Source of the DNA: Desulfobacteraceae bacterium | GTDB lineage: Bacteria; Desulfobacterota; DSM-4660; Desulfatiglandales; B25-G16 | Length of the DNA: 7,261 nt | Reading direction: 5' to 3' | Assembly: GCA_030669265.1 (NCBI GenBank) | Contig: DAOVDY010000032.1 | Coordinates: 1 to 7,261 of the forward strand | In this document: in pieces, positions 1 through 5,289 of the stretch | Numbering within the stretch: the first letter of the stretch is position 1 | How the letters are laid out: every line of letters starts with the position of its first letter | Program-made: the position numbers and the translations under genes | The notes under the pieces: model-generated | The model's database searches: none | What the model saw: the letters and a program-made list of their open reading frames with translations, nothing else | What the model was told of the DNA's origin: nothing

Positions 1-18
1 AGATACCTCGCTCTGAAA

Positions 19-765
19 TTGATAAAAGCCAATCATAAGCTCCTTTTTGTTTTCTTTCTTTTCTCTTATGTATTCCTTATTTTTTGCCATCTATCCTATT
101 GCTTTCCCCTTCATGAAGATAGTCAACATTACAAGCAGCTCAGATACAAGATGGTAAACCAACAGATTGCTGCCAGAGGTATTTATGATCAAAAAGTTTT
201 ACAAGCGATGAGAGATGTTCCCCGCCACTTGTTCGTACCAGAAAGAAGACAAAGGTCTGCCTATGGAGACTTCCCTTTGCCTATTGGATATGGGCAGACT
301 ATCTCTCAACCTTATATTGTAGCTTTAATGACCGAGCTGCTTAAGCCAGAAAAAGATGATATTGCGTTGGAAGTAGGAACTGGTTCTGGGTATCAGGCAG
401 CAGTACTAAGCAAGATAGTGGAAAAGGTCTATACTGTGGAGATTATTACTCCTTTAGGACGTAGAGCTGCTGAAAAACTAGTTAACGAAATGGGGTATAA
501 AAATATTACAGTAAAAGTTGGCGATGGCTACTTTGGATGGGAACAATACTCTCCTTTTGACTGTATTATAGTAACAGCAGCCTCTGATCATATTCCTCCT
601 CCCCTTATAAAACAGCTGAAAAATGGAGGGAAAATGGCTATCCCCGTAGGCAAACCTTTCCAGGTACAGAAGCTTATGTTAGTAGAGAAATCAGAGAAAG
701 GCGAGATACGGATAAAAAATATTTTGCCAGTTCGATTTGTGCCTTTACGGAGGGCACAGAGATAA
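19..765 (+). CDS. pcm: Exported protein-L-isoaspartate O-methyltransferase
   Basis: PCMT family enzyme. It uses SAM to methylate isoaspartyl residues in damaged proteins, starting their repair. Residues 1-30 form a basic then strongly hydrophobic segment (about 8-28), a signal peptide or membrane anchor; L-S-Y-C at 25-28 only loosely resembles a lipobox. The PCMT domain fills about 38-245. Visible motifs are GQTISQPYIVA (92-102), the SAM-binding loop EVGTGSGYQ (118-126), acidic E141 after strand 2, GDG (168-170), a T-A-A-S-D-H-I-P-P-P stretch (186-195), IPVG (208-211) and RFVPL (239-243). Without the leader the length matches the cytosolic family (about 210 residues). The start is uncertain: TTG at 19 has no visible Shine-Dalgarno and the frame is open to the left edge, so the true start may lie outside. 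A stop in another frame at 14-16 could end an upstream gene. An exported PCMT is unusual because SAM is cytosolic. Confidence 0.93.
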   Translation: MIKANHKLLFVFFLFSYVFLIFCHLSYCFPLHEDSQHYKQLRYKMVNQQIAARGIYDQKVLQAMRDVPRHLFVPERRQRSAYGDFPLPIGYGQTISQPYIVALMTELLKPEKDDIALEVGTGSGYQAAVLSKIVEKVYTVEIITPLGRRAAEKLVNEMGYKNITVKVGDGYFGWEQYSPFDCIIVTAASDHIPPPLIKQLKNGGKMAIPVGKPFQVQKLMLVEKSEKGEIRIKNILPVRFVPLRRAQR

Positions 766-766
766 T

Positions 767-780
767 TCCATGAGCATGGA
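767..780. repeat. Short perfect inverted repeat after pcm
   Basis: TCCATG and CATGGA flank the two bases AG immediately after the pcm stop codon. The two-base loop and the lack of a following T-run argue against an intrinsic terminator. The rest of the 124-base gap (766-889) shows no gene and no convincing promoter. Confidence 0.3.
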
Positions 781-886
781 GTCATGTAATGTTTCACCCT
801 TGTCTGGATGAGATTCTTACCGGAAAAAGCCTTTGTAATGGTTAATTTAAATAAACTTTCCATAAAAGGTAAATAATTTTAGAAAC

Positions 887-893
887 GAGGTGA
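887..893 (+). promoter_or_regulatory. Shine-Dalgarno-like GAGGTGA overlapping the GTG start
   Basis: GAGGTGA is a seven-base match to the ideal anti-Shine-Dalgarno partner, but it contains the GTG assigned as start codon at 890. No other well-placed site lies before that GTG; AAAAGG at 864-869 is 20 bases away. If GAGGTGA is the ribosome site, initiation would fall at ATT 899 (5-base spacer) or TTG 905 (11-base spacer), removing three or five residues from the first membrane helix. The sequence does not decide between them. Confidence 0.4.
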
Positions 894-3319
894 GCAGAAT
901 TATCTTGTTTCATTTTCTTGCCCTTCTATGTATCTCTTCAAGCGCCCTCGCCTATGAACTGATCTTGATGCGACTTTTTAGCATTGTCCAATGGTATCAT
1001 TTTGCCTATATGGTGATAAGTATAGCCCTCCTAGGTTTTGCCGCCAGCGGCACCTTGCTGGCCCTTATCCAGCACAGAAGAAAGAAGCCTTTAACTGAAA
1101 AAGATTTTGCTTTTCTGTTTTCTTGTCTCTCTTTTTTGCTTTTCATTTTGATTGTGGCAAGTTTCTCTCTTGCTCAAAAAATTCCTTTTTCTCCTTTGCA
1201 GTTAGTCTGGCAGAAAAGTCAGTATTTATATTTGGCAGGATATTATGTGTTATTTTTTATCCCTTTTTTCCTGGCAGGAGGTTTTATTGGTCTGAATTTT
1301 ATGTGCTTCAAGAAAATAATAGCCCGGGTTTATTTTTTTAACCTGCTGGGTTCCGGAGCAGGAGTATTGATAGCCTTTCTTTCTTTTTATTTACTCCCTC
1401 CGGCTCTGTTACTTATAGCCTCCAGCTTCTTTGCATTTTTGGGTTTCCTTTTTTCTGCCAGAAAAAAGATACGAACGAAACTCTATCTTATTCTGAGCAT
1501 AGTAGGCGCCCTTTTTCTGTTTATGTGCGTGATTAACGGCGGGGTTTCATTAAAAATTTCCCCGTATAAAGGAATCAGTAAATGTCTGCAGTTACCGGGG
1601 GCAAGGCTTGAATATGAGGGATATTCACCTTTGGGATTAGTACAGGTAGTAGATGCACCTTCCCTGCGGTATGCACCTGGGCTGAGTCTTGCCTATGCCG
1701 AGGATGGCCCGCCTCCTCAGAAGGAAGTATTTGTAGATGGACACTCGTATGGTGCAATCACTAATTTCAAAGGCGACAAGAGTAAATTAGAATATCTTGA
1801 CTACACCACCTTGACACTTGCCTACCATTTAATGTCTCCTCAGTGGGATTTAATCTTGAACCCGGGAAGCGGAAGTCAGATTTTAGCCGCTTTGTATCAC
1901 TCCTCAACTCATATTCAGGGTGTTGAGTCTCATCCTGATATTGTAAAACTTCTTAGGGGCCCATTACGGTCTTTTTCCCAGAATATCTATAACTATCAAC
2001 CTCATATTACGGTAGATATAGCTTCTCCGCGAGAGTTCATAGCCAGTGGACTCAGTAAATACGATCTTATCCAATTGGGTTTGATAGGTAGTTGGGGAGG
2101 GATGGAAGGAGGGATTTATGCTACAGGAGAGAATTATATTTATACGATAGAGGCCTTCCAGGAATATTTTGAGAATCTGAAACCCCAAGGTATACTCAGT
2201 GCCTCTGCCTGGTTGAGTAGTCCTCCCCGCACTTTTTTAAAACTCTTAGCTTTATCTATTGAGACCTTAGATACAAAAGGGAGAGGAGATATTTCTCGCT
2301 CAATAGTAGCTATTCGCAGTTGGGCGACCGGAACCGTGCTTATGAAGAAGGGGGAGTTTAGTTTTGCGGAGCTTATAAAGATAAAGGATTTTTGTAAGAG
2401 AAGAGCTTTTGATGTGGTTTATTATCCAGGAATTGACCAGGGAGAAATTAATCAATATAGCATACTGGAGAAGCCGGTTTATTATGAAAGTATCTGTAGT
2501 ATGTTAAGGAGGGATACGCGGGATAAATTTTATAAACATTACGTATTTAACATAAAACCACCTACTGATGATAGACCATATTTTTTCCATTTCTTCAGAT
2601 TATCCGCCCTTTTTTATCTTCTTAAGACTTTGGGGAGGGAATGGATTCCTTTTGTAGAGTGGGGCTACGTAATTTTATGGGGAACCTTAGTACAAGCCCT
2701 TATTGTAGCCCCTCTCTTTATATTTTTACCCCTTATTTTCATTAGAAATAAGGAGAGACTTTCTTCTTTAGAAAAAGGAAAAATCTTTTCCTATTTTAGC
2801 TTGCTTGGTTTGGCTTTTATGTTCATAGAGATGTGCTATATTCAAAAATTTATTTTTTTATTGACTCATCCCATTTTTGCTCTGGCTCTAGTACTGTTTA
2901 CCCTGATGTTTTTCTCCGGGATAGGCAGCCTTCTAAGTAGCAGGATAAGTAAGAAAAACAGATGGATTCCATTTATAGGAATACTATTCTTTTCCTGCAT
3001 TTACGTTATTTTTTTAGATGGATTGCTGAAGATTTTTCTTCCCTTCCCTTTTCTTTTGAAGTGCATAGTCGTGGTTATATTATTGGCACCTTTAGCCCTT
3101 TTTATGGGAATGCCTTTTCCTATTGGTCTGCAAATAGTCTCGGATAAGGTGAGTAGTTATATACCCTGGGTTTGGGGTATAAACGGCGTAGCTTCAGTGA
3201 TTGCTCCTGTCTTGGGGAGTTTGTTGAGTGTTTGTCTGGGGTTTCGTATAGTGATCGGGATTAGTTTGTTGCTCTATGGTATAGCTGGATGGATTATCCA
3301 TCGCACTGCCATTGCTTAG
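890..3319 (+). CDS. Polytopic membrane protein with spermidine-synthase-like (SAM-fold) domain
   Basis: An 809-residue membrane protein of the spermidine-synthase-like superfamily; function unknown. About seven N-terminal helices lie between residues 4 and 216, a Rossmann domain at about 238-480 and about seven C-terminal helices between 590 and 806. Both membrane halves carry related family motifs: GGFIGLNF and NLLGSGAG (130-158), then GMPFPIGL and WGINGVASV (740-770). The soluble part has a nucleotide loop NPGSGSQ (324-330), an acidic E346 in GVESHP, an ENYIYTIEAF motif (414-423) and TDDRPYFFHFF (559-569) before the second membrane half. The catalytic Asp of aminopropyltransferases is absent: the equivalent strand reads YDLIQLGL (391-398). 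Polyamine synthesis is therefore doubtful. Basic loops at 62-66, 141-146 and 191-197 suggest an extracytoplasmic Rossmann domain. It lies 124 bases after pcm, possibly cotranscribed. GTG 890 overlaps the best Shine-Dalgarno match, so the start is uncertain. Confidence 0.88.
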   Translation: MSRIILFHFLALLCISSSALAYELILMRLFSIVQWYHFAYMVISIALLGFAASGTLLALIQHRRKKPLTEKDFAFLFSCLSFLLFILIVASFSLAQKIPFSPLQLVWQKSQYLYLAGYYVLFFIPFFLAGGFIGLNFMCFKKIIARVYFFNLLGSGAGVLIAFLSFYLLPPALLLIASSFFAFLGFLFSARKKIRTKLYLILSIVGALFLFMCVINGGVSLKISPYKGISKCLQLPGARLEYEGYSPLGLVQVVDAPSLRYAPGLSLAYAEDGPPPQKEVFVDGHSYGAITNFKGDKSKLEYLDYTTLTLAYHLMSPQWDLILNPGSGSQILAALYHSSTHIQGVESHPDIVKLLRGPLRSFSQNIYNYQPHITVDIASPREFIASGLSKYDLIQLGLIGSWGGMEGGIYATGENYIYTIEAFQEYFENLKPQGILSASAWLSSPPRTFLKLLALSIETLDTKGRGDISRSIVAIRSWATGTVLMKKGEFSFAELIKIKDFCKRRAFDVVYYPGIDQGEINQYSILEKPVYYESICSMLRRDTRDKFYKHYVFNIKPPTDDRPYFFHFFRLSALFYLLKTLGREWIPFVEWGYVILWGTLVQALIVAPLFIFLPLIFIRNKERLSSLEKGKIFSYFSLLGLAFMFIEMCYIQKFIFLLTHPIFALALVLFTLMFFSGIGSLLSSRISKKNRWIPFIGILFFSCIYVIFLDGLLKIFLPFPFLLKCIVVVILLAPLALFMGMPFPIGLQIVSDKVSSYIPWVWGINGVASVIAPVLGSLLSVCLGFRIVIGISLLLYGIAGWIIHRTAIA

Positions 3320-3368
3320 AGCGAAGGCGACCGGAAGGTGGGCTATGGTGTTCTGAGAGTTTCCCCCA

Positions 3369-3707
3369 TTATTCATAATGAACTGAGAGTACATCACTAA
3401 GGAGATGGCTGTCTTCATCAGAAACTCTTACAAAGCAAAAGCCCATGCCATATGTATTTTCGCCATCAGTACTATAAAGATTCGACCAGAGCACCTTGCA
3501 GGTAAGCTCTATACTCTGTTGATTCGGAGGTATAACGGAAATTCGATATGTTTCATTTAGTTCAAGTGGCTTCTTGCAATTGATGAACATACCAACAGCA
3601 GTAATATCTCTTGTTTCTCCCTCTATTGTACTGTCATCAGCTACTACAGTAATAGGCCACCTGACTTTGATTCTGGTGTGTTCGCGCCTTTCGATAGTAT
3701 TAGCCAA
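3369..3707 (-). CDS. Single-domain PilZ protein (112 aa)
   Basis: A stand-alone PilZ domain. PilZ proteins bind cyclic di-GMP and pass the signal to partners in motility, polysaccharide export or gene expression. The N-terminal arginine motif is R8-E-H-T-R12, and the second binding motif is D34-I-T36-A-V-G39, the D-x-S/T-x-x-G form. The final strand ends in Y-G-M-G-F (86-90), as is usual for PilZ barrels. There is no other domain, so a partner protein is expected. The start is TTG at 3707, supported by AGGAG at 3716-3720 with an 8-base spacer; no ATG lies nearby. It converges on the membrane-protein gene, leaving 49 bases (3320-3368) in which I see no terminator hairpin. An inverted repeat and a weak promoter candidate lie upstream. 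Ligand binding is inferred from the motifs. Confidence 0.88.
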   Translation of the reverse strand: MANTIERREHTRIKVRWPITVVADDSTIEGETRDITAVGMFINCKKPLELNETYRISVIPPNQQSIELTCKVLWSNLYSTDGENTYGMGFCFVRVSDEDSHLLSDVLSVHYE

Positions 3708-3715
3708 GCTTGCAA

Positions 3716-3720
3716 CTCCT
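3716..3720 (-). promoter_or_regulatory. Ribosome binding site for the first PilZ gene
   Basis: AGGAG on the minus strand lies 8 bases before TTG 3707. It supports this non-ATG start, which also leaves the complete RxxxR motif inside the protein. Confidence 0.65.
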
Positions 3721-3770
3721 GTATCGTGTTCGGTTATTTATGGGAAGATACTTTTTTGCCCACCTACGGA

Positions 3771-3796
3771 TTGCATAAATTATTGAATTTGTGCAA
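3771..3796. repeat. 11-bp inverted repeat upstream of the first PilZ gene
   Basis: Left arm TTGCATAAATT (3771-3781) and right arm AATTTGTGCAA (3786-3796) flank the loop ATTG. Ten of eleven positions pair perfectly, and the eleventh is T opposite G. The repeat lies 64 bases before the PilZ start and just downstream of the weak promoter candidate at 3807-3835, where an operator or a 5' leader hairpin would be expected. No T-run follows on either strand, so it is not a standard terminator. Confidence 0.5.
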
Positions 3797-3806
3797 ATAG
3801 AAACAA

Positions 3807-3835
3807 ATCCTATCTGATTTGATTGAAAATTGCAA
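3807..3835 (-). promoter_or_regulatory. Weak sigma-70-like promoter candidate for the first PilZ gene
   Basis: Reading the minus strand, TTGCAA (3830-3835), a 17-base spacer and TAGGAT (3807-3812) each match four of six consensus bases. Spacing is ideal, but such matches are common in AT-rich DNA. Transcription would begin near 3800, just before the inverted repeat. Confidence 0.25.
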
Positions 3836-4019
3836 ACATAATACGGGCATTTTTTGGCCTAAAATTTTTGAGGGATCCGAGGATAATATCATGTAATCTG
3901 ATCGGCTCATACACAATATGAGAGCTTTGCATAAACCATATTTTTTTATAACGAGGGTGCCAAAGATTATTAGGTTTTGCTCGATGATTTAGAAAGGCTT
4001 AATTGTAAGAATAAGAAGA

Positions 4020-4394
4020 TCATGTAATTTTATCACGTTGGTAGATTTTATCATTAACCTTTTTATACCAAAACCTATAGGAAAGCATACTGGTCAACAT
4101 GACGCCCATATTGATAGGCGAAGGAGGACTGGGCAGGGCGTGAACCCAGCACACTCTGCCGCTGGCCTTAATGAGAGGATCACCCCTGTAAAGCCTGGTA
4201 TTAAAGTTTACATTCTGGCCAACTTTGAAACCATTGCTATTGTTGACCTTGACGCAGAACCCTTCAAAACTAACATCCCGGGTCTCTCCCTGAAAGGGAT
4301 AGATATCACCAGCCACATCCAGACACTGCCCACTGACCGCAAGTTCAAGGTGAACACGTTCATAGCGCCGTCTTTCAGAAAAGTCGAGCCCCAT
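4020..4394 (-). CDS. Single-domain PilZ protein (124 aa)
   Basis: Second stand-alone PilZ domain protein. The arginine motif lies in S-E-R-R-R-Y-E-R-V (R9 and R13 form the RxxxR spacing), and the second motif is T-R-D40-V-S42-F-E-G45, an exact D-x-S-x-x-G. The closing strand is I-N-M-G-V-M-L (94-100). A short basic tail (111-124, K-K-V-N-D-K onward) follows the barrel. An ATG at 4424 would add ten residues, but ATG 4394 is preferred: AAGGAGGAG lies six bases before it, inside the longer reading. The domain then starts directly at the arginine motif. It shares G-E-T-R-D-(I/V)-(T/S) with the neighbouring PilZ protein but is otherwise quite different, so any duplication is old. A longer ORF on the opposite strand (4038-4466) shows no domain and is a shadow. 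No clear promoter is seen directly upstream. Confidence 0.9.
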   Translation of the reverse strand: MGLDFSERRRYERVHLELAVSGQCLDVAGDIYPFQGETRDVSFEGFCVKVNNSNGFKVGQNVNFNTRLYRGDPLIKASGRVCWVHALPSPPSPINMGVMLTSMLSYRFWYKKVNDKIYQRDKIT

Positions 4395-4400
4395 TTGTGT

Positions 4401-4409
4401 CTCCTCCTT
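4401..4409 (-). promoter_or_regulatory. Strong ribosome binding site that sets the second PilZ start
   Basis: AAGGAGGAG on the minus strand is six bases before ATG 4394. It lies within the reading frame that would begin at ATG 4424, so it argues for the shorter protein. Confidence 0.75.
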
Positions 4410-4516
4410 TTTATAGATCCCCATTTGCTTTACGGTATAAACTGCACGGGAGTGTTGACATTCTAATGCAACATATCAGTGGTTTGATGAAGAAAAAAGG
4501 GACTTAAAACGTATCA

Positions 4517-4534
4517 GATAGACAGGCTTCTATC
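4517..4534 (-). repeat. Hairpin between receiver and second PilZ genes
   Basis: GATAGA (4517-4522) and TCTATC (4529-4534) can form a six-base stem with a six-base loop, 17 bases after the receiver stop codon in its direction of transcription. T-runs follow only at a distance (TTTT about 7 bases later, TTTTTT further on) and the stem is weak. It could be a poor terminator or mere AT-rich noise. Confidence 0.25.
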
Positions 4535-4550
4535 ATAGCATTCAACGATT

Positions 4551-4898
4551 TTATGTAAATAATTTAATCACCTTTATTAAAGTTTTAAGCCTAAATGGCT
4601 TCACTAATACAAAGTTAAACAATTCTCGATTAATGCCATCATTACCAGAGTCAATGATTGCCACTATTGGTATATTTGCCTTATCTGAGCTTTTAATGTA
4701 TTTGGCAACTGCATTAGCGTTTATCCTTGGCATATTAATGTCAGTAATTACCAGATTTAAATTGTAGCCGTTATTAAACAGTTCGATTCCCTCTTCACTA
4801 TCATGAGCGCCTTTAACTTCATACCCAACGGGTCCGAGAGCTTTGTGTAGAAAGTTGCAAATGTCGTACTTATTATCAATAACCAGAATGTGATCCAT
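4551..4898 (-). CDS. Stand-alone response-regulator receiver domain, degenerate
   Basis: CheY-like receiver of 115 residues with no output domain. The N-terminal strand is M-D-H-I-L-V-I-D8-N9, the phosphoacceptor is D53 in V-I-T-D-I-N-M-P, and the conserved lysine is K100 in V-L-V-K-P-F. Several switch residues differ from the norm: the second pocket acid is N9, the Gly after the M-P turn is replaced by Asn, and the Thr/Ser after strand 4 appears to be I82 (P-I-V-A-I-I-D). The segment from there to the lysine is about four residues shorter than in CheY, shortening helix 4. Phosphorylation remains possible, but normal Thr/Tyr switching is unlikely. ATG 4898 is preferred over ATG 4910 because GAGAGG precedes it by four bases and the protein then begins like typical receivers. 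A strong promoter lies upstream. The cognate kinase is not in the window. Confidence 0.88.
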   Translation of the reverse strand: MDHILVIDNKYDICNFLHKALGPVGYEVKGAHDSEEGIELFNNGYNLNLVITDINMPRINANAVAKYIKSSDKANIPIVAIIDSGNDGINRELFNFVLVKPFRLKTLIKVIKLFT

Positions 4899-4902
4899 GA
4901 TG

Positions 4903-4908
4903 CCTCTC
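4903..4908 (-). promoter_or_regulatory. Ribosome binding site favouring ATG 4898 for the receiver
   Basis: GAGAGG on the minus strand is four bases before ATG 4898. The alternative ATG at 4910 is preceded by AAGAACAAC, which has no good Shine-Dalgarno match. Confidence 0.5.
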
Positions 4909-4930
4909 ATGTTGTTCTTAACTTTAATAG

Positions 4931-4945
4931 GGAAATAGAATTTCC
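4931..4945. repeat. Inverted repeat in the receiver 5' leader
   Basis: GGAAAT and ATTTCC flank AGA, a perfect six-base palindrome with a three-base centre. It lies between the predicted transcription start (near 4951) and the receiver start codon, where it could be an operator half-site pair or a small leader hairpin. Confidence 0.4.
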
Positions 4946-4957
4946 TTTTGCTAAAAG

Positions 4958-4987
4958 AGTATAGAAATATAAAATATTGTATGTCAA
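4958..4987 (-). promoter_or_regulatory. Near-consensus sigma-70 promoter of the receiver gene
   Basis: On the minus strand a perfect -35 TTGACA (4982-4987), an 18-base AT-rich spacer and a -10 TATACT (4958-4963, five of six) face the receiver gene. Transcription would start near 4951, giving a leader of about 50 bases. It is the best promoter match I found in the window. Confidence 0.7.
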
Positions 4988-5103
4988 GATAAAAATCAAC
5001 ACAATATATAGTAGTTGAAAGGTATCAAATGCAGGGGGGTTTATGAGGGAGGTTTATAGTTTCAAAGGTCGGGTTTGGGTGAATCAGTGTAATATATAAA
5101 GTT

Positions 5104-5289
5104 GTGTGCCTTAATCAACCTTGGCCAAAAACATCCATAAATCCTTCTAATGCGACTCCCTTAAGAGCCTCAGGTCTTGGGCATACGTTGTCCGATTATA
5201 TTGAAAAAGCAGGCGCTATCAATGCGCACATTGTCTCCAGTTTGCAGCAGGTAGCTTCATGTGTAAGTGAAAAAATTATTCACGCATGA
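5104..5289 (+). pseudogene. Doubtful 61-codon ORF or gene remnant
   Basis: A plus-strand frame opens at GTG 5104 and ends at TGA 5287-5289, overlapping the 3' end of the convergent cyclase gene by ten bases. No ribosome binding site precedes the GTG and there is no ATG. The product has a helix-like second half (about residues 30-60) and matches no family I recognise. The DNA is about 42% GC against about 31% just to its left, which suggests current or former coding sequence. The opposite strand over about 5121-5195 also reads as a protein-like peptide ending V-F-G-Q-G before a stop, so which strand once coded is unclear. It may be a decayed gene or ordinary spacer. Confidence 0.2.

Larger units (their letters stand above)
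3708..4019. other. 312-base intergenic region between the PilZ genes
   Basis: AT-rich DNA with frequent stops in all frames and no convincing gene. It contains the ribosome site, inverted repeat and weak promoter candidate of the first PilZ gene. It also holds a second small hairpin, CTCATA (3906-3911) and TATGAG (3917-3922) around a five-base loop. TTGCATAAA occurs at 3771-3779 and again at 3927-3935. I see no terminator with a T-run for the second PilZ gene. Confidence 0.6.
4899..5279. other. Intergenic region between cyclase and receiver genes
   Basis: The part next to the receiver (4911-5100) is about 31% GC and contains its promoter and leader palindrome. The part next to the cyclase (5101-5280) is about 42% GC, like coding DNA, and holds the doubtful ORF listed separately. 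Downstream of the cyclase stop I see only GTGAA and TTCAC around a seven-base loop, with no following T-run, so no clear terminator. Confidence 0.55.

Noticed and set aside
25..28. Lipoprotein signal (lipobox) in the PCMT leader
   Set aside because: L-S-Y-C has Tyr before the Cys, where Gly, Ala or Ser is normal; a plain signal peptide or anchor is more likely. Positions here are residue numbers.
1..38. 3' end of an upstream gene such as surE overlapping pcm
   Set aside because: Two other frames close at 14-16 and 36-38, but too few codons are visible to recognise any protein.
588..863. 91-codon minus-strand ORF over the pcm 3' end
   Set aside because: It lies mostly antisense to conserved PCMT motifs, and the product has no recognisable domain.
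3320..3368. Bidirectional terminator between the convergent membrane-protein and PilZ genes
   Set aside because: No GC-rich stem followed by a T-run on either strand; only a repeated CTGAGAGT word in the area.
3721..3780. Possible c-di-GMP (GEMM) riboswitch in the leader of the first PilZ gene
   Set aside because: The minus strand has a GGTGGGCAAAAAAG stretch that loosely recalls GEMM joints, but the paired stems and conserved receptor segments are not there.
4454..4459. TTGACA on the plus strand upstream of the second PilZ gene
   Set aside because: There is no -10 element 16-18 bases downstream and no plus-strand gene to serve.
4038..4466. 142-codon plus-strand ORF opposite the second PilZ gene
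   Set aside because: It is longer than the PilZ frame, but the minus strand has clear PilZ motifs and a strong ribosome site. The plus-strand product shows no domain.
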